Origin: Phlebopus portentosus
Lineage: Eukaryota > Basidiomycota > Agaricomycetes > Boletales > Boletinellaceae
Reading direction: 5' to 3'
Assembly: GCA_037892935.1 (NCBI GenBank)
Contig: JAYXKI010000001.1
Span: 1,054,001-1,118,000, forward strand
DNA length: 64,000 nt
Each line of letters opens with the position of its first letter. Within the stretch, counting starts at the first letter, position 1. Below, one piece after another: positions 11,918 to 24,047 of the stretch. Both the position numbers and the translations under genes were made by a program. The notes under the pieces were generated by a model. That model did no database searches and was not told the origin of the DNA. It saw only the letters and a program-made list of their open reading frames with translations.

Positions 11918-14013
11918 ATGAATGCCTCCACCTCCAGGAAGAGCACAAATAAGTCTTCAGACAAGAAGCCTCACGTCTGTCCACCATCTAATGCAACACA
12001 TCCGTCTGGTCGCTGGGAGACCGCGTTTGTGTACGGTTTCATCATGAAGTTCACCAACCTCCGTCAAAAAGTTGAGGGCTTCGAGGGTCAAACAGAGTGA
12101 GTGACTGGTGATACTAGTACGCTTATCGACGTGTTTTTTACGCGCCTTTCTATCAATGTCAGTCTGGAAGAGGCTCTTTTGTCTCCAACCCAGCACCCAG
12201 TCTTAGTGCAGATTCTTTCGCGTTTTGTGCTAAATCTCAAACCACAAACGCGTAATCTCAGGTGAGCATTTTCAATGGATGTTTTCCTGCGTTTATAGTG
12301 GCTGATTGACTACGAATCTTCTAGCCCTGATCAACTGGCGTCCGCTATACACAATATCCTTCAAGAGCATTTCAAGTCCCCTGCTGAGCGAACTGTCTTC
12401 TGGGACGAGGAACAGTGCATCAACGCTGATCCTTTGCATGGTGTGCAAGGTGGTTTCTGGGGAGCGGACTGGGATACGAAGGTTTGTCGTCTGTTTGTCG
12501 TCTTTAGATTGAACTTAAGACTAAGCCTCATGTGCACCCTAGCTCCGTATTCTTAGGATGTTAGTCGAGCTGCAGCTCACTTATAATACGGAGATCAAGG
12601 AAATTATCGATAGGGCATGGGGTGTCGTTCACAATAAGCACAGAAAAAGGGATACCCTGCCAGCTCCACTCGATCCCAGCGATCCGCATAGTTTTGAACG
12701 TCTAAGCACTAATCCTATCGGACAAGACAATAACCGAATACGCTACTGGGTCTTTGATGGTGCGCAGATATGTGGCTTGTTTTTCGGCTTTATTTGCTCT
12801 TATTTGGCTTGTCCTGACGGTTCTGTTCTCGTTTGCATGTCAACTTTCACGGCTTTATCCGTACTTAATGACGCCATCAGACTCGCCACGCCTCTACACA
12901 TCCACGAATCCTTGGAAGGTATGAGACCGCTTATAGAGATCCTTTAGTAATAGTAACTGATATCGCCATATCTCTAGGTAACATCCGAGTTCAAAGCGAT
13001 TGCTACGACAAAAGATGAATACCTCAAAGTCATTGAAGGCCTGAAGACAAGAGAACCTAAGTCGACTAAGAAGCTTTCGAAAGGAGAAATACATCTCATT
13101 CAACTCAGAGAAAGGCTGGAGAGTCGTCTTGAGGCAATTGATCAGGAACTGAACGTAAGTGCTGATCTTACGATAGTTTATTTAATTCAACTTTTTCGCA
13201 CTTATCATCCTTTGGAGTGTCTTACTGAGTGCCTTTTTTCCTTTAGCGCGTTGCCAAAATCCGCAGGAAACTGGAGCAAAAGGAGATTCTGAAAGCTCAA
13301 GCAGAATTACGATCCACCCGAACACGACGACAGACACGCCGACCTGACTACGTTTACAATCATGATTTTGACGAGGAGGTGAGTTCTAATGATTTTTTTA
13401 ATCGGTTGCTTAGTTTATAAGGCTTTGTCAGGACGACGGCGATGAGTACAAATACCAGGACGACGAGGACGAGGACGAACAGATAGACTTTTATGATGAC
13501 GATTCAGGTGATGTAGGCCGAAGACGATCCCAGAGAGTGGTCACCAAGAATGCGAATAACAAACGCTTGGGAGGTGACTGGAAAGTTGAGCGGCGATCAA
13601 CGAGATTAAACGCTACCGTCGATATTGCTGAAGATGGTCCTTCGTCAACTAAACGGGCGCGGACAGAAGAGCGCAGCATATCTGAAGGTCCTTCCGATTC
13701 AATGGCTTCTCCCGTCGCTTCCAACGGCTCGTCCTCAAAGAAGAATGGTCTGACATCCGTACGCGACAACGAAGTCGTTGTGGAGCAGATTCCAGGGAAG
13801 AAGAAGAGCAAATTCTGGTACTATGCAGTAGAACCTGCGTCTGGCCCCCTTCCCTCTTCACCGGCACAGTCCACCGGCACTGAAAATCTCGATTTGAATG
13901 GTCTCGAACTTAATGGGAAGCCCGAAGACGATGACGGAGTCAATGGTCGCCAGAACGGCTTCCACAAAACGAACGAAGACGGTCCAAAGGCCGCTTTTGA
14001 AGTGGAGGCTTGA
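11918..14013 (+). CDS. WHIM-domain chromatin protein (RSF1/Itc1-like)
   Basis: Eight exons join in phase to 526 residues (11918-12096, 12163-12261, 12325-12481, 12543-12759, 12881-12918, 12978-13154, 13247-13378, 13432-14013). The N-terminal half carries a DDT/WHIM-like helical region, with ADPLHGVQGG?WGADWDTKLRILRMLVELQL-type helices and then NRIRYWVFDDSPRLYTSTNPW, the WHIM2/3 motif read by ISWI-type remodelers on linker DNA. A coiled coil follows (about residues 280-340), then a basic TRTRRQTRRPDYVY motif, an acidic DDEDEDEQIDFYDDD stretch and a disordered Ser/Asn-rich tail. It is probably an accessory subunit of a chromatin remodeling complex in the nucleus. The exact complex cannot be told from sequence alone. 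Confidence 0.8.
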
Positions 14014-16024
14014 CTCGAATACGATTCGGTTGAACGGCTGATTTTGTCAGCAGGGGGGAAGCAACGGCCTTATCTTATTGTCACGCGATCTTTCCCGTCT
14101 TGTTTCAGTGTGTAAGGATTGTTTCGGTCTGTACCTCTGTGTACACACAGTCTTGCACATGCCTTACTCCACAGTCTTCGAAATTAAAGACAGAAATTCG
14201 CGTCTGAGATTGCCGATATGCGATACGGGATGCAGAGAGAAAAACGGAAAAGCGGAAAATCCTTCGGAAAAGGAAAAGTCTTTCATGCCTATTTCCTATG
14301 ACGGAGCGCGATCGGAGAGAACCGAAATCGTTCGATTGCTTACCACGAGCGCATTGCCCCAGACGGGGCTGGTGTTTACCACGGGTGCTTGGGTGATTGG
14401 CTCGATTCATCCATTTCCTGCCCCGTACTTCCGTAACTGGGGTCCTGCCACTCGTCTGAGAATTTCAGGCGATTTACGAATAGCCGTTCACTTGTGCGGT
14501 GCATTTCCATCCGCTTTCGGACACGATTCAAAATTTAATTGTTCTTCACCAACAGTCTGTATATTACCATGAACTTTTCTTCGCGCTTCGTTTATCAATG
14601 GTCAAGACGTTCCGTACTGTAAACTTTATTGGAATAGACTATGTTAGATGTATAATGACATAGAGCGGGTTAGCTTACCTTCATAGCTTCATAGGAAATA
14701 GCATATCTTCAGATTCGGGTTTATTGTAGGCCGATACTTTATTTTTTCTATCTTACGAGAGTCATCGGGAATTCCTTGAGTTCACCGCTTTCGACTTCGG
14801 AAATGGCTGTGTCATTTACTGACATAGTTGGACACCAATATTTGTCAATTGACGAGATTTCGGAGACCGTGACACAGGACGTTCTAGAATGAAACCGTCC
14901 TAAATTACTCGCTATGTGTAAGATATGGTTCTTCGCCGGAAGCTTGCTCAGTGGGGTGAGTAATGGCGCACAAAACGTGTCTCGGCTCCGCTCATAGCTC
15001 TACTTACTCTTGTCATCCACTAGGGATGAAGACGAGAACCATTCTGGCCCTCGACTAGGCTTAACCAAGCATAGCAGCCAATGAGGAACTTGGAAGAACT
15101 TTCAGATAAGTACCTTGCCTCTGTATCAATAGGCGCCATCTCGGCTCTGGACGTACGCAGGAACGTGGTCGGGAAGGGAACTTGTGTCCACTTAAGGAAC
15201 ATAAACGCCGCTATTCTGATATGGTGACCGATATTGCAGATGGTCTAGGTCCATTGTAATTGTCATTGGGGCAAAATGCAGAGAAAATACATGTCTTCGG
15301 GGAGGAAGGGAACTAACTCGCACTGCAACCAACTCTTCAAGTATTGCTCGTTCAGTGTTGGAGGCGCAGCCTTGATTATACCTACCTGTCCCGCAACAAT
15401 GTGCTAGAACCAAAGGCAGTTTCCTAAATACAGCACTTTGGTGGTTCAATACCACGTGTATCACTTCAATCGCTAGGCCAACGCATCTCGCTGAAGCTTT
15501 CTTTTGTACTATTAGTGAGTAAATGAACTGCTTTGGGACTTATGGTGATGCTAAAAATAGGACCTTCCAGTCTGAAAAAAAGCGACTCGGCCTCGAGGAA
15601 GCCCTCTGTACCTAATGTTTTCTATACGTCAAGTCTTTCCTCTAGCGGTGTATAGACTCACCAAGGGATCGGATTGTCCTCAAGGCTCGCGGTCGCTATT
15701 AATTCGCAATTATTGAGATTAATAGACAATCTTACAGATGCTCTCAACGCAATTCTGACACCTATTTTACGGTATACGAACTTTTGACAATCAAGTTATC
15801 TTGCTAGAATTTGATAATGCATTCGGAGGTCATCAGCTGCTGTCATCAGGTGAAAACGGATGTTGACGCCTATTGAAAAGCCGCGAAGCGTAAGCGGGAC
15901 GCGATGACTGGTTCCTCGTGTTTTTTGGGCTGCACGTGACGTCGATCACCCTTCATGTAGTAAGTTAGAGTATTGCGACTTTTGAGGGACCCTGCACGAC
16001 CTTGACCTCTGCATTCTGAACTGT
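14014..16024. other. Two-kilobase spacer before mip
   Basis: No convincing gene is visible on either strand. A plus-strand frame at 14078-14572 (164 codons) lacks domain-like composition and starts in the 3' flank of the WHIM gene. Minus-strand fragments near 15020-15464 have some coding appearance (TFLRTSRAEMAPIDTEARYL) but give no recognisable domain. The last part should carry the mip promoter. Confidence 0.45.
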
Positions 16025-18529
16025 ATGCTCCCGAGGGCGGCAGCGAGGAGGGCCCTTTCAATACCTCGGCAGCATATTTTCAGATTTCGAGGCTGTCTCA
16101 ATCAACCGACCCGCCATGTCTTACCGACTCGCTCTGCGGCGACAACGGCCACCGCCCCCATTCCAGCGACGTCGGAGGAGACGGACCTGATCCCATTCTT
16201 TGACCATCCTAATGGCCATTTCTTTCGTTCTACTGCACCTACTGGTATTTTCGCTCACAGAAGCTTAACACACCCCGACTCGCTAAGGCTTCTGGCCCGG
16301 GGTACACTCGTTCGCGCTTCCTTTCTCACTGATCAGATATTACAATCGAAAGACACTAAAGCTGATTTGCTGCTCGCGCTCAAGAATCTGGACAAGCTAA
16401 GCGACCTATTATGCGGAGTTATTGACTTAGCAGAGGTCATACGGAATTCTCATCCGGACGATGCGTGGGTGGAAAGGGCTAACGAGGCGTATGATATGCT
16501 GTGCGAATTCATGAATGTGCTCAACACGCACGTCGGTCTATACGAAGTATGTCAACCAGCTCACAGTTGTTTGTCTGTCAGACTGACCTCCATACTTTTT
16601 GTAACATTAGGTGCTCAAGCGAATATTTCTGGACCCTTCTATCGTGAATTCCTTGAGCCCAGAGGCTTACTATACAGCATTGATTTTCTGGAGGGACTTT
16701 GAAAAATCCGCAATCGATCTTCCTGAAGAGTCTCGAAGGAAATATGTTTCACTCTCATCAGACATCATCACCTTGGGCCGCCAGTTCCTGAATGACGCAG
16801 CATCCGCTCGACCACCAGCTCTGATTACACCTACCGAGCTAACAGGGTTAAAGGACCTCGGAATGGGTGTTCGACTCCATTTGCAAGCACGCATTACGAA
16901 TAAAGCTCTTGCCGTGTATCCAGGATCCTTGCAGGCTCAAATGATTATGCGTTCTGCACCTTTAGAGGAACCACGACGGAAATTATATATTGCCGCCAGT
17001 GCAGGTACGCCAGACCAGGTCACGACACTGGAACGAATGCTTCAAGCTCGGGCGCAGCTGGCACGGCTCTGTGGGAGGGAAAGTTTTGCTCATTATACAC
17101 TGAATGACAAAATGGCCAAATCACCTGGTTCGTGATGATTTCTATAATTAATTATCCCGAAAAATAACATCCTAACTATTATTTACTACAGAACATGTAC
17201 AATCTTTTCTCGACGCGTTGTTGTCATACACACGGCCTCACGCTCGCAGTGCTCTCCTTGCCTTAAGCGAAAGGAAACAGAGGCATCTTGACCTACCTTG
17301 TCGGCCTACTATTCAAGCGTGGGACCGCGATTACTATTGCCCTCCTGAACCACCTTCCCCCCCTATTCCCCTCCCTTCCTTGACACCCGGGATTGTTTTC
17401 ATGGCTCTTTCACGATTATTTAAGCATCTTTATGGTGTCGGTCTTCGACCTGTAGACCCACTTCCCGGGGAGGTTTGGCATCCAGACGTGCGAAAATTGG
17501 AAGTGTTTGACGAAGAGTCTGGTGTCATTGGCTGGATATACGCAGATCTGTTTGCGAGACGAGGGAAAGCGGGAGCAGCACATTATACTGTTCGTTGCTC
17601 GCGAAGAACAGATGACGATGATCCAAGAGCAGATAGCTTACCAAGTCAAGTGCTTGAGATGGATCGCTCTGTTCAGATGTCGTTAGAATTCGACAGGGAG
17701 CGTCGGACGAAAGTGAAGGGCATTGCAGGAGAATATCAGCTACCGGTGGTGGCCTTGGTTTGCGAGTTTACTCCACCTTCACCATCTAGAGGAGCCTCGG
17801 CACTTCGTTGGTACGAAGTGCAGACTCTCTTCCATGAAATGGGTCATGCTATGCATTGTAAGTCACTACCGAAGCTATCGTAGCGCAGTATACTGATTGA
17901 CCTTAGCTATGGTTGGACGCACCGAATATCAAAATGTTTCTGGCACGCGCTGCGCAACGGACTTCGTCGAGCTACCTTCTATCCTTATGGAGCACTTCCT
18001 CACTTCACCCATCGTTCTCAGTCTTTTTGACCACACTAACCAACATTCCGTCCCTCGAGCGGGAAATCATCACGTTGATCCATGTCACTCAATCGACACA
18101 TACACGCAAATATTGTTGGCCTGTCTTGATCAGGAATACCACTCACCCAAAGCACTAGAGTCCAACTTCGATTCGACAATGATTTATGCGAAATTGCAGG
18201 AAACGAAGGGTCTTATCCCATTCGTTCCTGGTACCGCCTGGCAAACACAGTTTGGACACTTGTACGGATATGGCGCTACGTACTACTCGTATCTCTTTGA
18301 TCGTGCCATTGCTTCACGAGTTTGGACGCACGTATTTGCTGCAGACCCTCTCAGTCGCGATGCAGGCGCTCGCTTTAAGGACGAGGTTTTGAAGTTTGGA
18401 GGCGGGAAGGATCCATGGCTGATGGTTAGTAAGATCTTGGATGCACCGGAGTTGGAGAGCGGTGATGCGAGCGCAATGGCAGCAGTCGGAAGTTGGCGCA
18501 TTGAGGATGAGATCTTGACGAGACATTGA
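16025..18529 (+). CDS. mip: Mitochondrial intermediate peptidase
   Basis: Exons 16025-16546, 16611-17127, 17192-17857 and 17907-18529 join in phase to 775 residues, the usual length for the family. This M3 zinc metallopeptidase removes an octapeptide from imported mitochondrial precursors after MPP cleavage. The N-terminus ([23 protein letters not shown]) is an Arg-rich mitochondrial targeting sequence. The zinc site FHEMGHAMH lies near residue 560, interrupted right after by the third intron; the downstream [10 protein letters not shown] supplies the third ligand Glu. The C-terminal [24 protein letters not shown] is typical of MIP. In mushrooms mip is the standard neighbour of the homeodomain mating-type genes, and here HD1a begins its 3' end 310 bp away, convergent with mip. 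Confidence 0.96.
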
Positions 18530-18838
18530 TGGATCATTCGGCTTCTTTGGATTGCTTGCGTTCGTCTTGCTTTTGACTTGATGCCATCTTGACATTCGTA
18601 ACTTCACTAGTAATTTCGCCCCTAGAATGAATCAACCAAATTACTGTATCAATGCTGTAGTAAGAATAAAATGAGAAGTGATGAATATTGCTGAATCCAA
18701 AATTGCGGATATAGAAGTTACGATGCAGTTACGGGCTGTAAATGAGTGAGAATAAGGTAATAATACGCTGGTATGTTCTGTGAATGATCATCAGAACTCG
18801 TCCTCCACTTGGTACGGAAGAGTTCTTACCGTGGTGAT

Positions 18839-20849
18839 TCACGAGTTATAATTCCTCTGCCTATCCTGTTGTTGATCTAATCGAAAACTATCTTGACTGC
18901 AGAAACAATCTTGGAAAAAGTCGGAGAACAACGCAGCATCAGACTCCGGCTGCTGAACGCTCGTCAAAATTTGCGTTAATGAGCCTAACTTTGACTCGGA
19001 ACAAATGTTGAACTCGAGAGAGGAAAGCCAGGACAAATCGGAATCGACTAGACCAGGTAAACAATGACTCGGATCGTCGTTCAGCTCGAGTTGCGAAATG
19101 GAGAAGTCGGCGGATAATGGAATTGGTTCAAACGAAGGAGGCAGAATGTCTGAGCCGTCCCAGGTGAAGGTCGGCATATCAGGAAGATCGAACAGATCCT
19201 TGAAATTGAAAGTTGCGGACGCGCAAGCTTCATTGGCAGGAGGTGATGGCGAAGAGCCTTCGATCGACTCGTCCAGGACCGTTAACAGTGAGCTTGACGG
19301 ACTAGATGTCATTGAGCCATCTGTGTCGTCAGAACCAACGGCTGCTGATATGAACTCATTAAAAAAAAATACTACAGAACGCAATAGCACGCACCGAAAG
19401 ATGTATATGAGCCCCCATTATATGTCAAATTATCAGAAAAGTTCAAGTCGAGTCTCTCAATGAGATCTTGCGGATCAGATCCTCGAAACTTCTTCGCCGC
19501 GGGGACATCATCCTTGTCAGTAGGTTCGTCTTCTACCAGGCTTGCGCTGGTACGCTTCCTTGAGCTTTGCGGGCAATCTTTGGAAGTTGTGAGAGATGAT
19601 ACATAATCTTTTATATTCGACTGGCCTGAATCGCAGGGAAGAAAGGAAGACTCGACGCAGGGAAATGAGGCTAATGGATCGATTGTATCCCTTGAAACCG
19701 GTGAACTCCTATTGAGACTCAGTAACAATACAACAAAACAAAGAAAAGGCGGTCCTGACCTTTTTCGTTTTGAGGACGCATCAAACGACATGTCTCGTCT
19801 TGTGCATGCCCTCCATCGATACTGTAACGCCTCCCCCTGGAATTCTGCTTTGTGGCTGATATACCTGAGGATTTGCGTGCGCTGCCACTGGTAGTACCCC
19901 TAGCACTACGCTTCTCCGAAAGGAGGAACGTTTCTGGGGTTCCGTCCATCTTCTGTCCACTTTCCTTGTGAACTACCGTGTTGGAACGCTTGATTACGGC
20001 TTCTATGCTTTCGATGGCCTCATTGCCTTCACCCGATTCTTCAAAGAGCGATAAAGCGGATGCCTTCATGGACAACAATGCCTCGTACTGCTCAGGCTTA
20101 AAAGGCCGCCGAGCAAGCTCTCCGTTAAGAATGGTCAAAGCACAGTCTATCGCCTCCGGTCTGGAATTTCGGAAGTGCTTCCGGACGAGTGATGTCCAAC
20201 CTATTCGTCTGCGCGTGTTTGTGAACCAATCCTCAACGGTTTTTACTGGGACGCCCGCCTCTGATGCAATTCTCTTTTTAATGGAGACTGGAGGATAGGG
20301 ATTGTGTAAATGAGCAAGCAGCCATTCATACGACTGAGAGATGTGAGTCGGCCGTTTCTTGGTGCTTATTTCCAGGGCTGGCCTTTCGAAAGAATCTGTT
20401 CTGGGATTAAAGGCAGCATCACCGGCCTTCGATGAATTCGCAAGTGACGTTGGAGAAGATTCCGGTTTCATCCTGGGATGTACTACTTCAGACGAAGCCG
20501 GGGCTGTCGAGCTGCTAATGGTCGATGAATTTTCCAAAGACAATCGCTCCATAACCGCCTCCATTTCGGCCTGCCGTTTCGTACCTACATCCGAATTTAT
20601 TTGCTCAATGTTGAGAAGATGGTTCGCAAGGGCCTTCCCTACACACGCAATTGAACGCGCAAACGCAAGCGTCCGTCTTGTAAGGGAGCCCTGAGATATG
20701 CATCGTTTGGTCATGCTCTGTGCTTCGGAAAGACTCTTCACTAGTGCACCAATCGCCTCCGGATTTTCGTCCATAGCGGAGTGCTGAAGCCCTTCAATGT
20801 TAAGAAGGTGTTGATATAGATTGTCTTCGAGCATAGAACTGGCCATCAT
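18839..20849 (-). CDS. HD1: HD1-class homeodomain mating-type protein (HD1a)
   Basis: ATG at 20849 opens a 376-codon block. Residues about 165-225 form a TALE-type (HD1) homeodomain: YEWLLAHLHNPYPP in helix 1/loop and VEDWFTNTRRRIGW in recognition helix 3. The N-terminal 160 residues are the helical, variable region that in other mushrooms sets mate specificity and pairs with HD2. The C-terminal blocks include an AAKKFRGSD basic signal and an acidic, aromatic-rich tail (FSDFFQDCFCSQDSF) that may activate transcription. A GTGCGT...CAG intron near 19330-19375 joins the last two blocks in phase. The joint between the first and second blocks (around 19700-19920) changes frame: the obvious 51-nt intron 19759-19709 is in the wrong phase, and an extra intron or an indel is needed. 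A GTAGTG...GCAG intron at 19909-19845 would fix it. Confidence 0.85.
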
Positions 20850-21434
20850 TGGCAGCAGTAACTTCGAGTGACTGAGGAGGAGAGTTGAAAGACTGCGGAA
20901 GATACGTCAACTACGATGAAAGCAACCTAATTTGACACAGGATGAAAGCTCGCAGCAACCAACATTTTGTTTGTCCCACTTTGTGAATAGTACCCGTTGT
21001 GGATAGCCGCGACTCAACTGGCCTATTGTCTTCCAAAAGTAGCAAATTCCGAATTCACACCGACCAACTGTGTTTTGTGGGCCGCGCATTCAAAAATTTC
21101 TCTCGCAAAGTTGTTGATGTCTGTTCGAGTCGGTTGAAGAACTACTCTTGATTCTGCCATCTTGATCTTGCTGACTGTTGAGGAGTTGAGGAAACGTATT
21201 CAGACGGCGTATATTTTGCGTCACTTGATTTGGACTTGAGGCAATTCGTGATAGCGACGTTCAAAGGCCAAGGCTGGCATCCTGAGAAGCGGTGCTGTCT
21301 TGATGCGAAATTACAGGCAAGAGCGAAAGTACATGAGATGCGTAGGATGAGACAAGAAAAATATGTAAAGTAACTCGAATGCAATAGAATCCTGAAGATA
21401 TAACAATACAGAAGAGGACGTACCCTGAGAATAT
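20850..21434. other. Spacer between HD2a 3' end and HD1a start
   Basis: This spacer holds the 3' flank of HD2a and the promoter of HD1a. It contains a 23-bp exact match (21296-21318) to the spacer on the other side of HD2a, with continuing similarity to 21342, and a 12-bp match TGGCCTATTGTC at about 21019-21030. A GAGAGTTGAAAG element at 20880-20891 lies 31 bp before the HD1a start and recurs just before the HD1b start. Confidence 0.55.
21296..21342 (-). repeat. Duplicated HD-spacer segment, copy 1
   Basis: About 47 bp resembles 23806-23853 in the same orientation. The first 23 bp are identical and the rest differs at a few positions and one indel. Weaker similarity continues leftward (the GAATTGCCTCAAG / GAATGCCTCAAG blocks). 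It suggests the DNA between HD genes was copied along with a neighbouring HD gene. Confidence 0.7.
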
Positions 21435-23233
21435 TCAGAGAAGCGGCCTAGTGAATGAGGGAAGCATAAATGCCAAGTCCCATAAAGTATCATCCACGAA
21501 TGATAAGTTCGGTTCGCTGCCCATTGCGGGATAGAACGAGAATGCTGAGTATGGCGGCAGGAGACTAAAATCTTGTTCTTCCCCTGAGCCTGACTGGAAA
21601 AGTGAAGAATTGCAAAATGGCAGAAACAAGTGTTGAGTAATGGATTTGAGTTCCTTTCCCTGGACTAATTCCGAATGTTCTGGGGATTAAATCCTGCCTG
21701 GCAAAAAATTCATTATGACTATCCGCTTGGCGCCCCTTCGTCACAAGGGATGCTCTTGGCATGGAAGTAGTATCGACGGAAGGTGGTCGAAAGGAGAGAG
21801 CATGATCATGATATCCACGTGGCTCAAGCGCACCAGAAACGTGAGAATGATCAAATGTGCCTAGGCACTTGGCTTTCCCTGCAGGTATACGAAGTAAACT
21901 AGGGAGAGGAGCCGGAGGCGGATGGATAATGAAAGGATTCAACTGAGAAATGGATGTCTTGCATCGATTCGTGTTCGGTGTGAATGGAGAGTCGGCGCAA
22001 CCCTCGAAGGTATTCTCGGCAGCTTGATCGGTGGGCTCAAGCGAAAGCTTTTCCATGGCTTCTACAACGTCAGAAATTGGATGCGCAGTTCGAGCAGGAA
22101 TAACAGCTGCTGTGCAAAATCGTCTCCAGATCGGTTTAGGAAAGCTAAGATCGCTCGTGGAGCAAGGAAACGTCTCTTCTTTGAGTCTGGAAGAATACTT
22201 GGTCGGAAACGCAAAAGTGAGACTGGTCGTTTTGATTCCGGTACTGCGTTCGTCTTCATCGACCAATGTGACAGACGATGAACGGGAACAGCAACGCTAC
22301 AACAACTCATTAAGCAATGAAACGAGGTGAATTAAGTGAATGAGAACTTACAAGTTGCAGTTCACCACTTTCCTCTTCAACAGCTGTTTCCGCGTCCGAT
22401 ACATTCCCGTGCACTTCATGACCATCTCTCGAAGGCTCTGAAGCTTCAGCTGAATGTGGACGTTTCACACATGTATCGGAATATGGTGTCCTATTCTCCT
22501 TCTTGGCTCGCGCCCGACGATTCTGAAACTAACTTGACCATTAATGAAAGTCAGTGAGTGAAAAGATATCATACGTACCCAGATATTGATCTGTTTCACA
22601 GTCATTTTGCACGCTTTCGCAAGATACATTTTATCGGCACGCGAAGGCTTGGGATTTATCTCGAAGAAAGCTTTTAGTTTCGGAATGCTATCCTGGTGTA
22701 CAGAAATAATGCATACTGTCAGAAAGGAAAGATTTGGAGTATCAGCGACTTACTGGATTGAATCCCTGTTTTTGAGAGGCGTCGATTTTTCCAGTATGTT
22801 TATTCGATCCCCGAGCGGCAACGGATTGAACAAGGTCGGCAGACCAGGACAAAATCGTTCTGTCATAATGACGACAAATCTTCTGAAGACGTTTAAAGAA
22901 TCTCGATTGCTCTTCAGCAGTTCGACGTTCGGTCGAAAGAGAAGCCTGAAGACAGGCATTCTGGTATATTACCTCATACTCGGCAGCTAACTGAGTGCAG
23001 CTGTTTGCGTGAATCTCGGACAGCTCTTGAGCAATATCGAGGGAAGCACCGGCGGCTACGAGCTCCGGAATGAGAACGCCAGAGTGTGGAGGTGACAATT
23101 GTATTGGCGGGATGGGGGCGATGAAATCATCGAGCGTTGACTCTTTGATCGGAGGAGGAGGAGGAGAGACGAGAGAAGCTTGCTGGTGTAATTCTGAAAA
23201 AATGTCGAATACTTTGGAAAACAAATCCTCCAT
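21435..23233 (-). CDS. HD2: HD2-class homeodomain mating-type protein (HD2a)
   Basis: ATG 23233 opens exon 1 (23233-22754, 160 codons), followed by 22692-22579 (38 codons), 22528 to about 22352, then a long exon from about 22290 and a last exon ending at 21435. Exon 2 plus the start of exon 3 encode a canonical 60-residue homeodomain with PSRADKMYLAKACKM and QINIWFQNRRARAKK; an intron splits helix 3 immediately after Trp. Exon 1 is the helical dimerisation/specificity region (LIPELVAAGASLDIAQELSEIH). The C-terminal half is Pro/Ser-rich and ends with an aromatic, acidic segment (SFVDDTLWDLAFMLPSF). The exon structure matches HD2b exactly at the first two introns, so the two are paralogues. The donor of the last intron is uncertain. 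Transcription runs toward HD1a in tandem, not divergently. Confidence 0.88.
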
Positions 23234-24047
23234 ACCAGAAAGCGAGAATGTGCGCGGACAGACGGAATGAGTCAGAGCACGAGTCGTTTCGGTGCTCGAG
23301 TTCTGTGCGGTGGGTAGACTAGATATGACGGGGTCCCAATTTGGATAGGAGTGGCCTATTGTCCCCCAAATCCGGAAAGGAAAGAAACGTAATTAATCGC
23401 CCGAACCTGGCCTCACGTCAGTCAAACCGTGTGGGCCATAGCCTCACAAGTGATAGTAAATTCCACACCACCGGATCTTCACACGCAAGAGGGCGGGGGA
23501 GCTGTACGGTACGGCAGCAGCTTAGCTTCTCCTTCCCAAATACGTTCACTCGCCTTATTGTCAGAACGTCCGTCTTGATAATGATAACATACTTTCATTG
23601 CATCGGCCCCCCTTTTTTTTTTTTTTTTTTTTGCTGGCACGTTGCTGCGTTGCTTTTGCTTGTCGTTGATGTGCTTTGGCCCACGTCGCGGTGCTGGTGC
23701 TGCAGAAATGGGTGTTTCGTCTTGATATCGATATCTTGATTCAGCTTGAGCTTGAGGCATTCGGTCCGGAGAGATTTCTGATCGAAAAGCGCTGCGAGGC
23801 GCTGTTGTCTTGATGCGAAATTACAGGCCAGAGTTGAAAGTACATGAAATGCGTGAAAATAGAACAAACAGAAAGACAAATCCATCCGAGAATAATGCGA
23901 AAATACAGGCAACAATGCAATGCAAATGCGATATGAGAATTACCCAGAGTCCACGAAAATGCAACGCCCAAATGCGGTTTAAAAAGTGATAACTCAGAGA
24001 ATATGCAGAGAGGATTATAAAGTCGGGGAACGAAATAGAACAGATAC
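23234..24047. other. Spacer between HD1b 3' end and HD2a start
   Basis: Contains the HD2a promoter with a Gcn4/AP-1-like TGAGTCA at 23268-23274, a 20-nt T run at 23613-23632, and sequences shared with the HD1a spacer (23353-23363 region and 23806-23853). A minus-strand frame of 93 codons (23760-23479, starting MPQAQAESRYRYQDE) is open, includes a poly-Lys segment coded by the homopolymer, and has no recognised homologue; I do not call it a gene. Confidence 0.5.
23806..23853 (-). repeat. Duplicated HD-spacer segment, copy 2
   Basis: Partner of 21296-21342. It lies about 195-242 bp downstream of the HD1b stop codon, while copy 1 lies about 93-139 bp downstream of the HD2a stop. Both copies are therefore in comparable 3' positions of adjacent minus-strand HD genes. 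Confidence 0.7.

Noticed and set aside
14078..14572. 164-codon plus-strand frame after the WHIM gene
   Set aside because: No domain character, lies in a 3' flank, and is matched by an open frame on the other strand.
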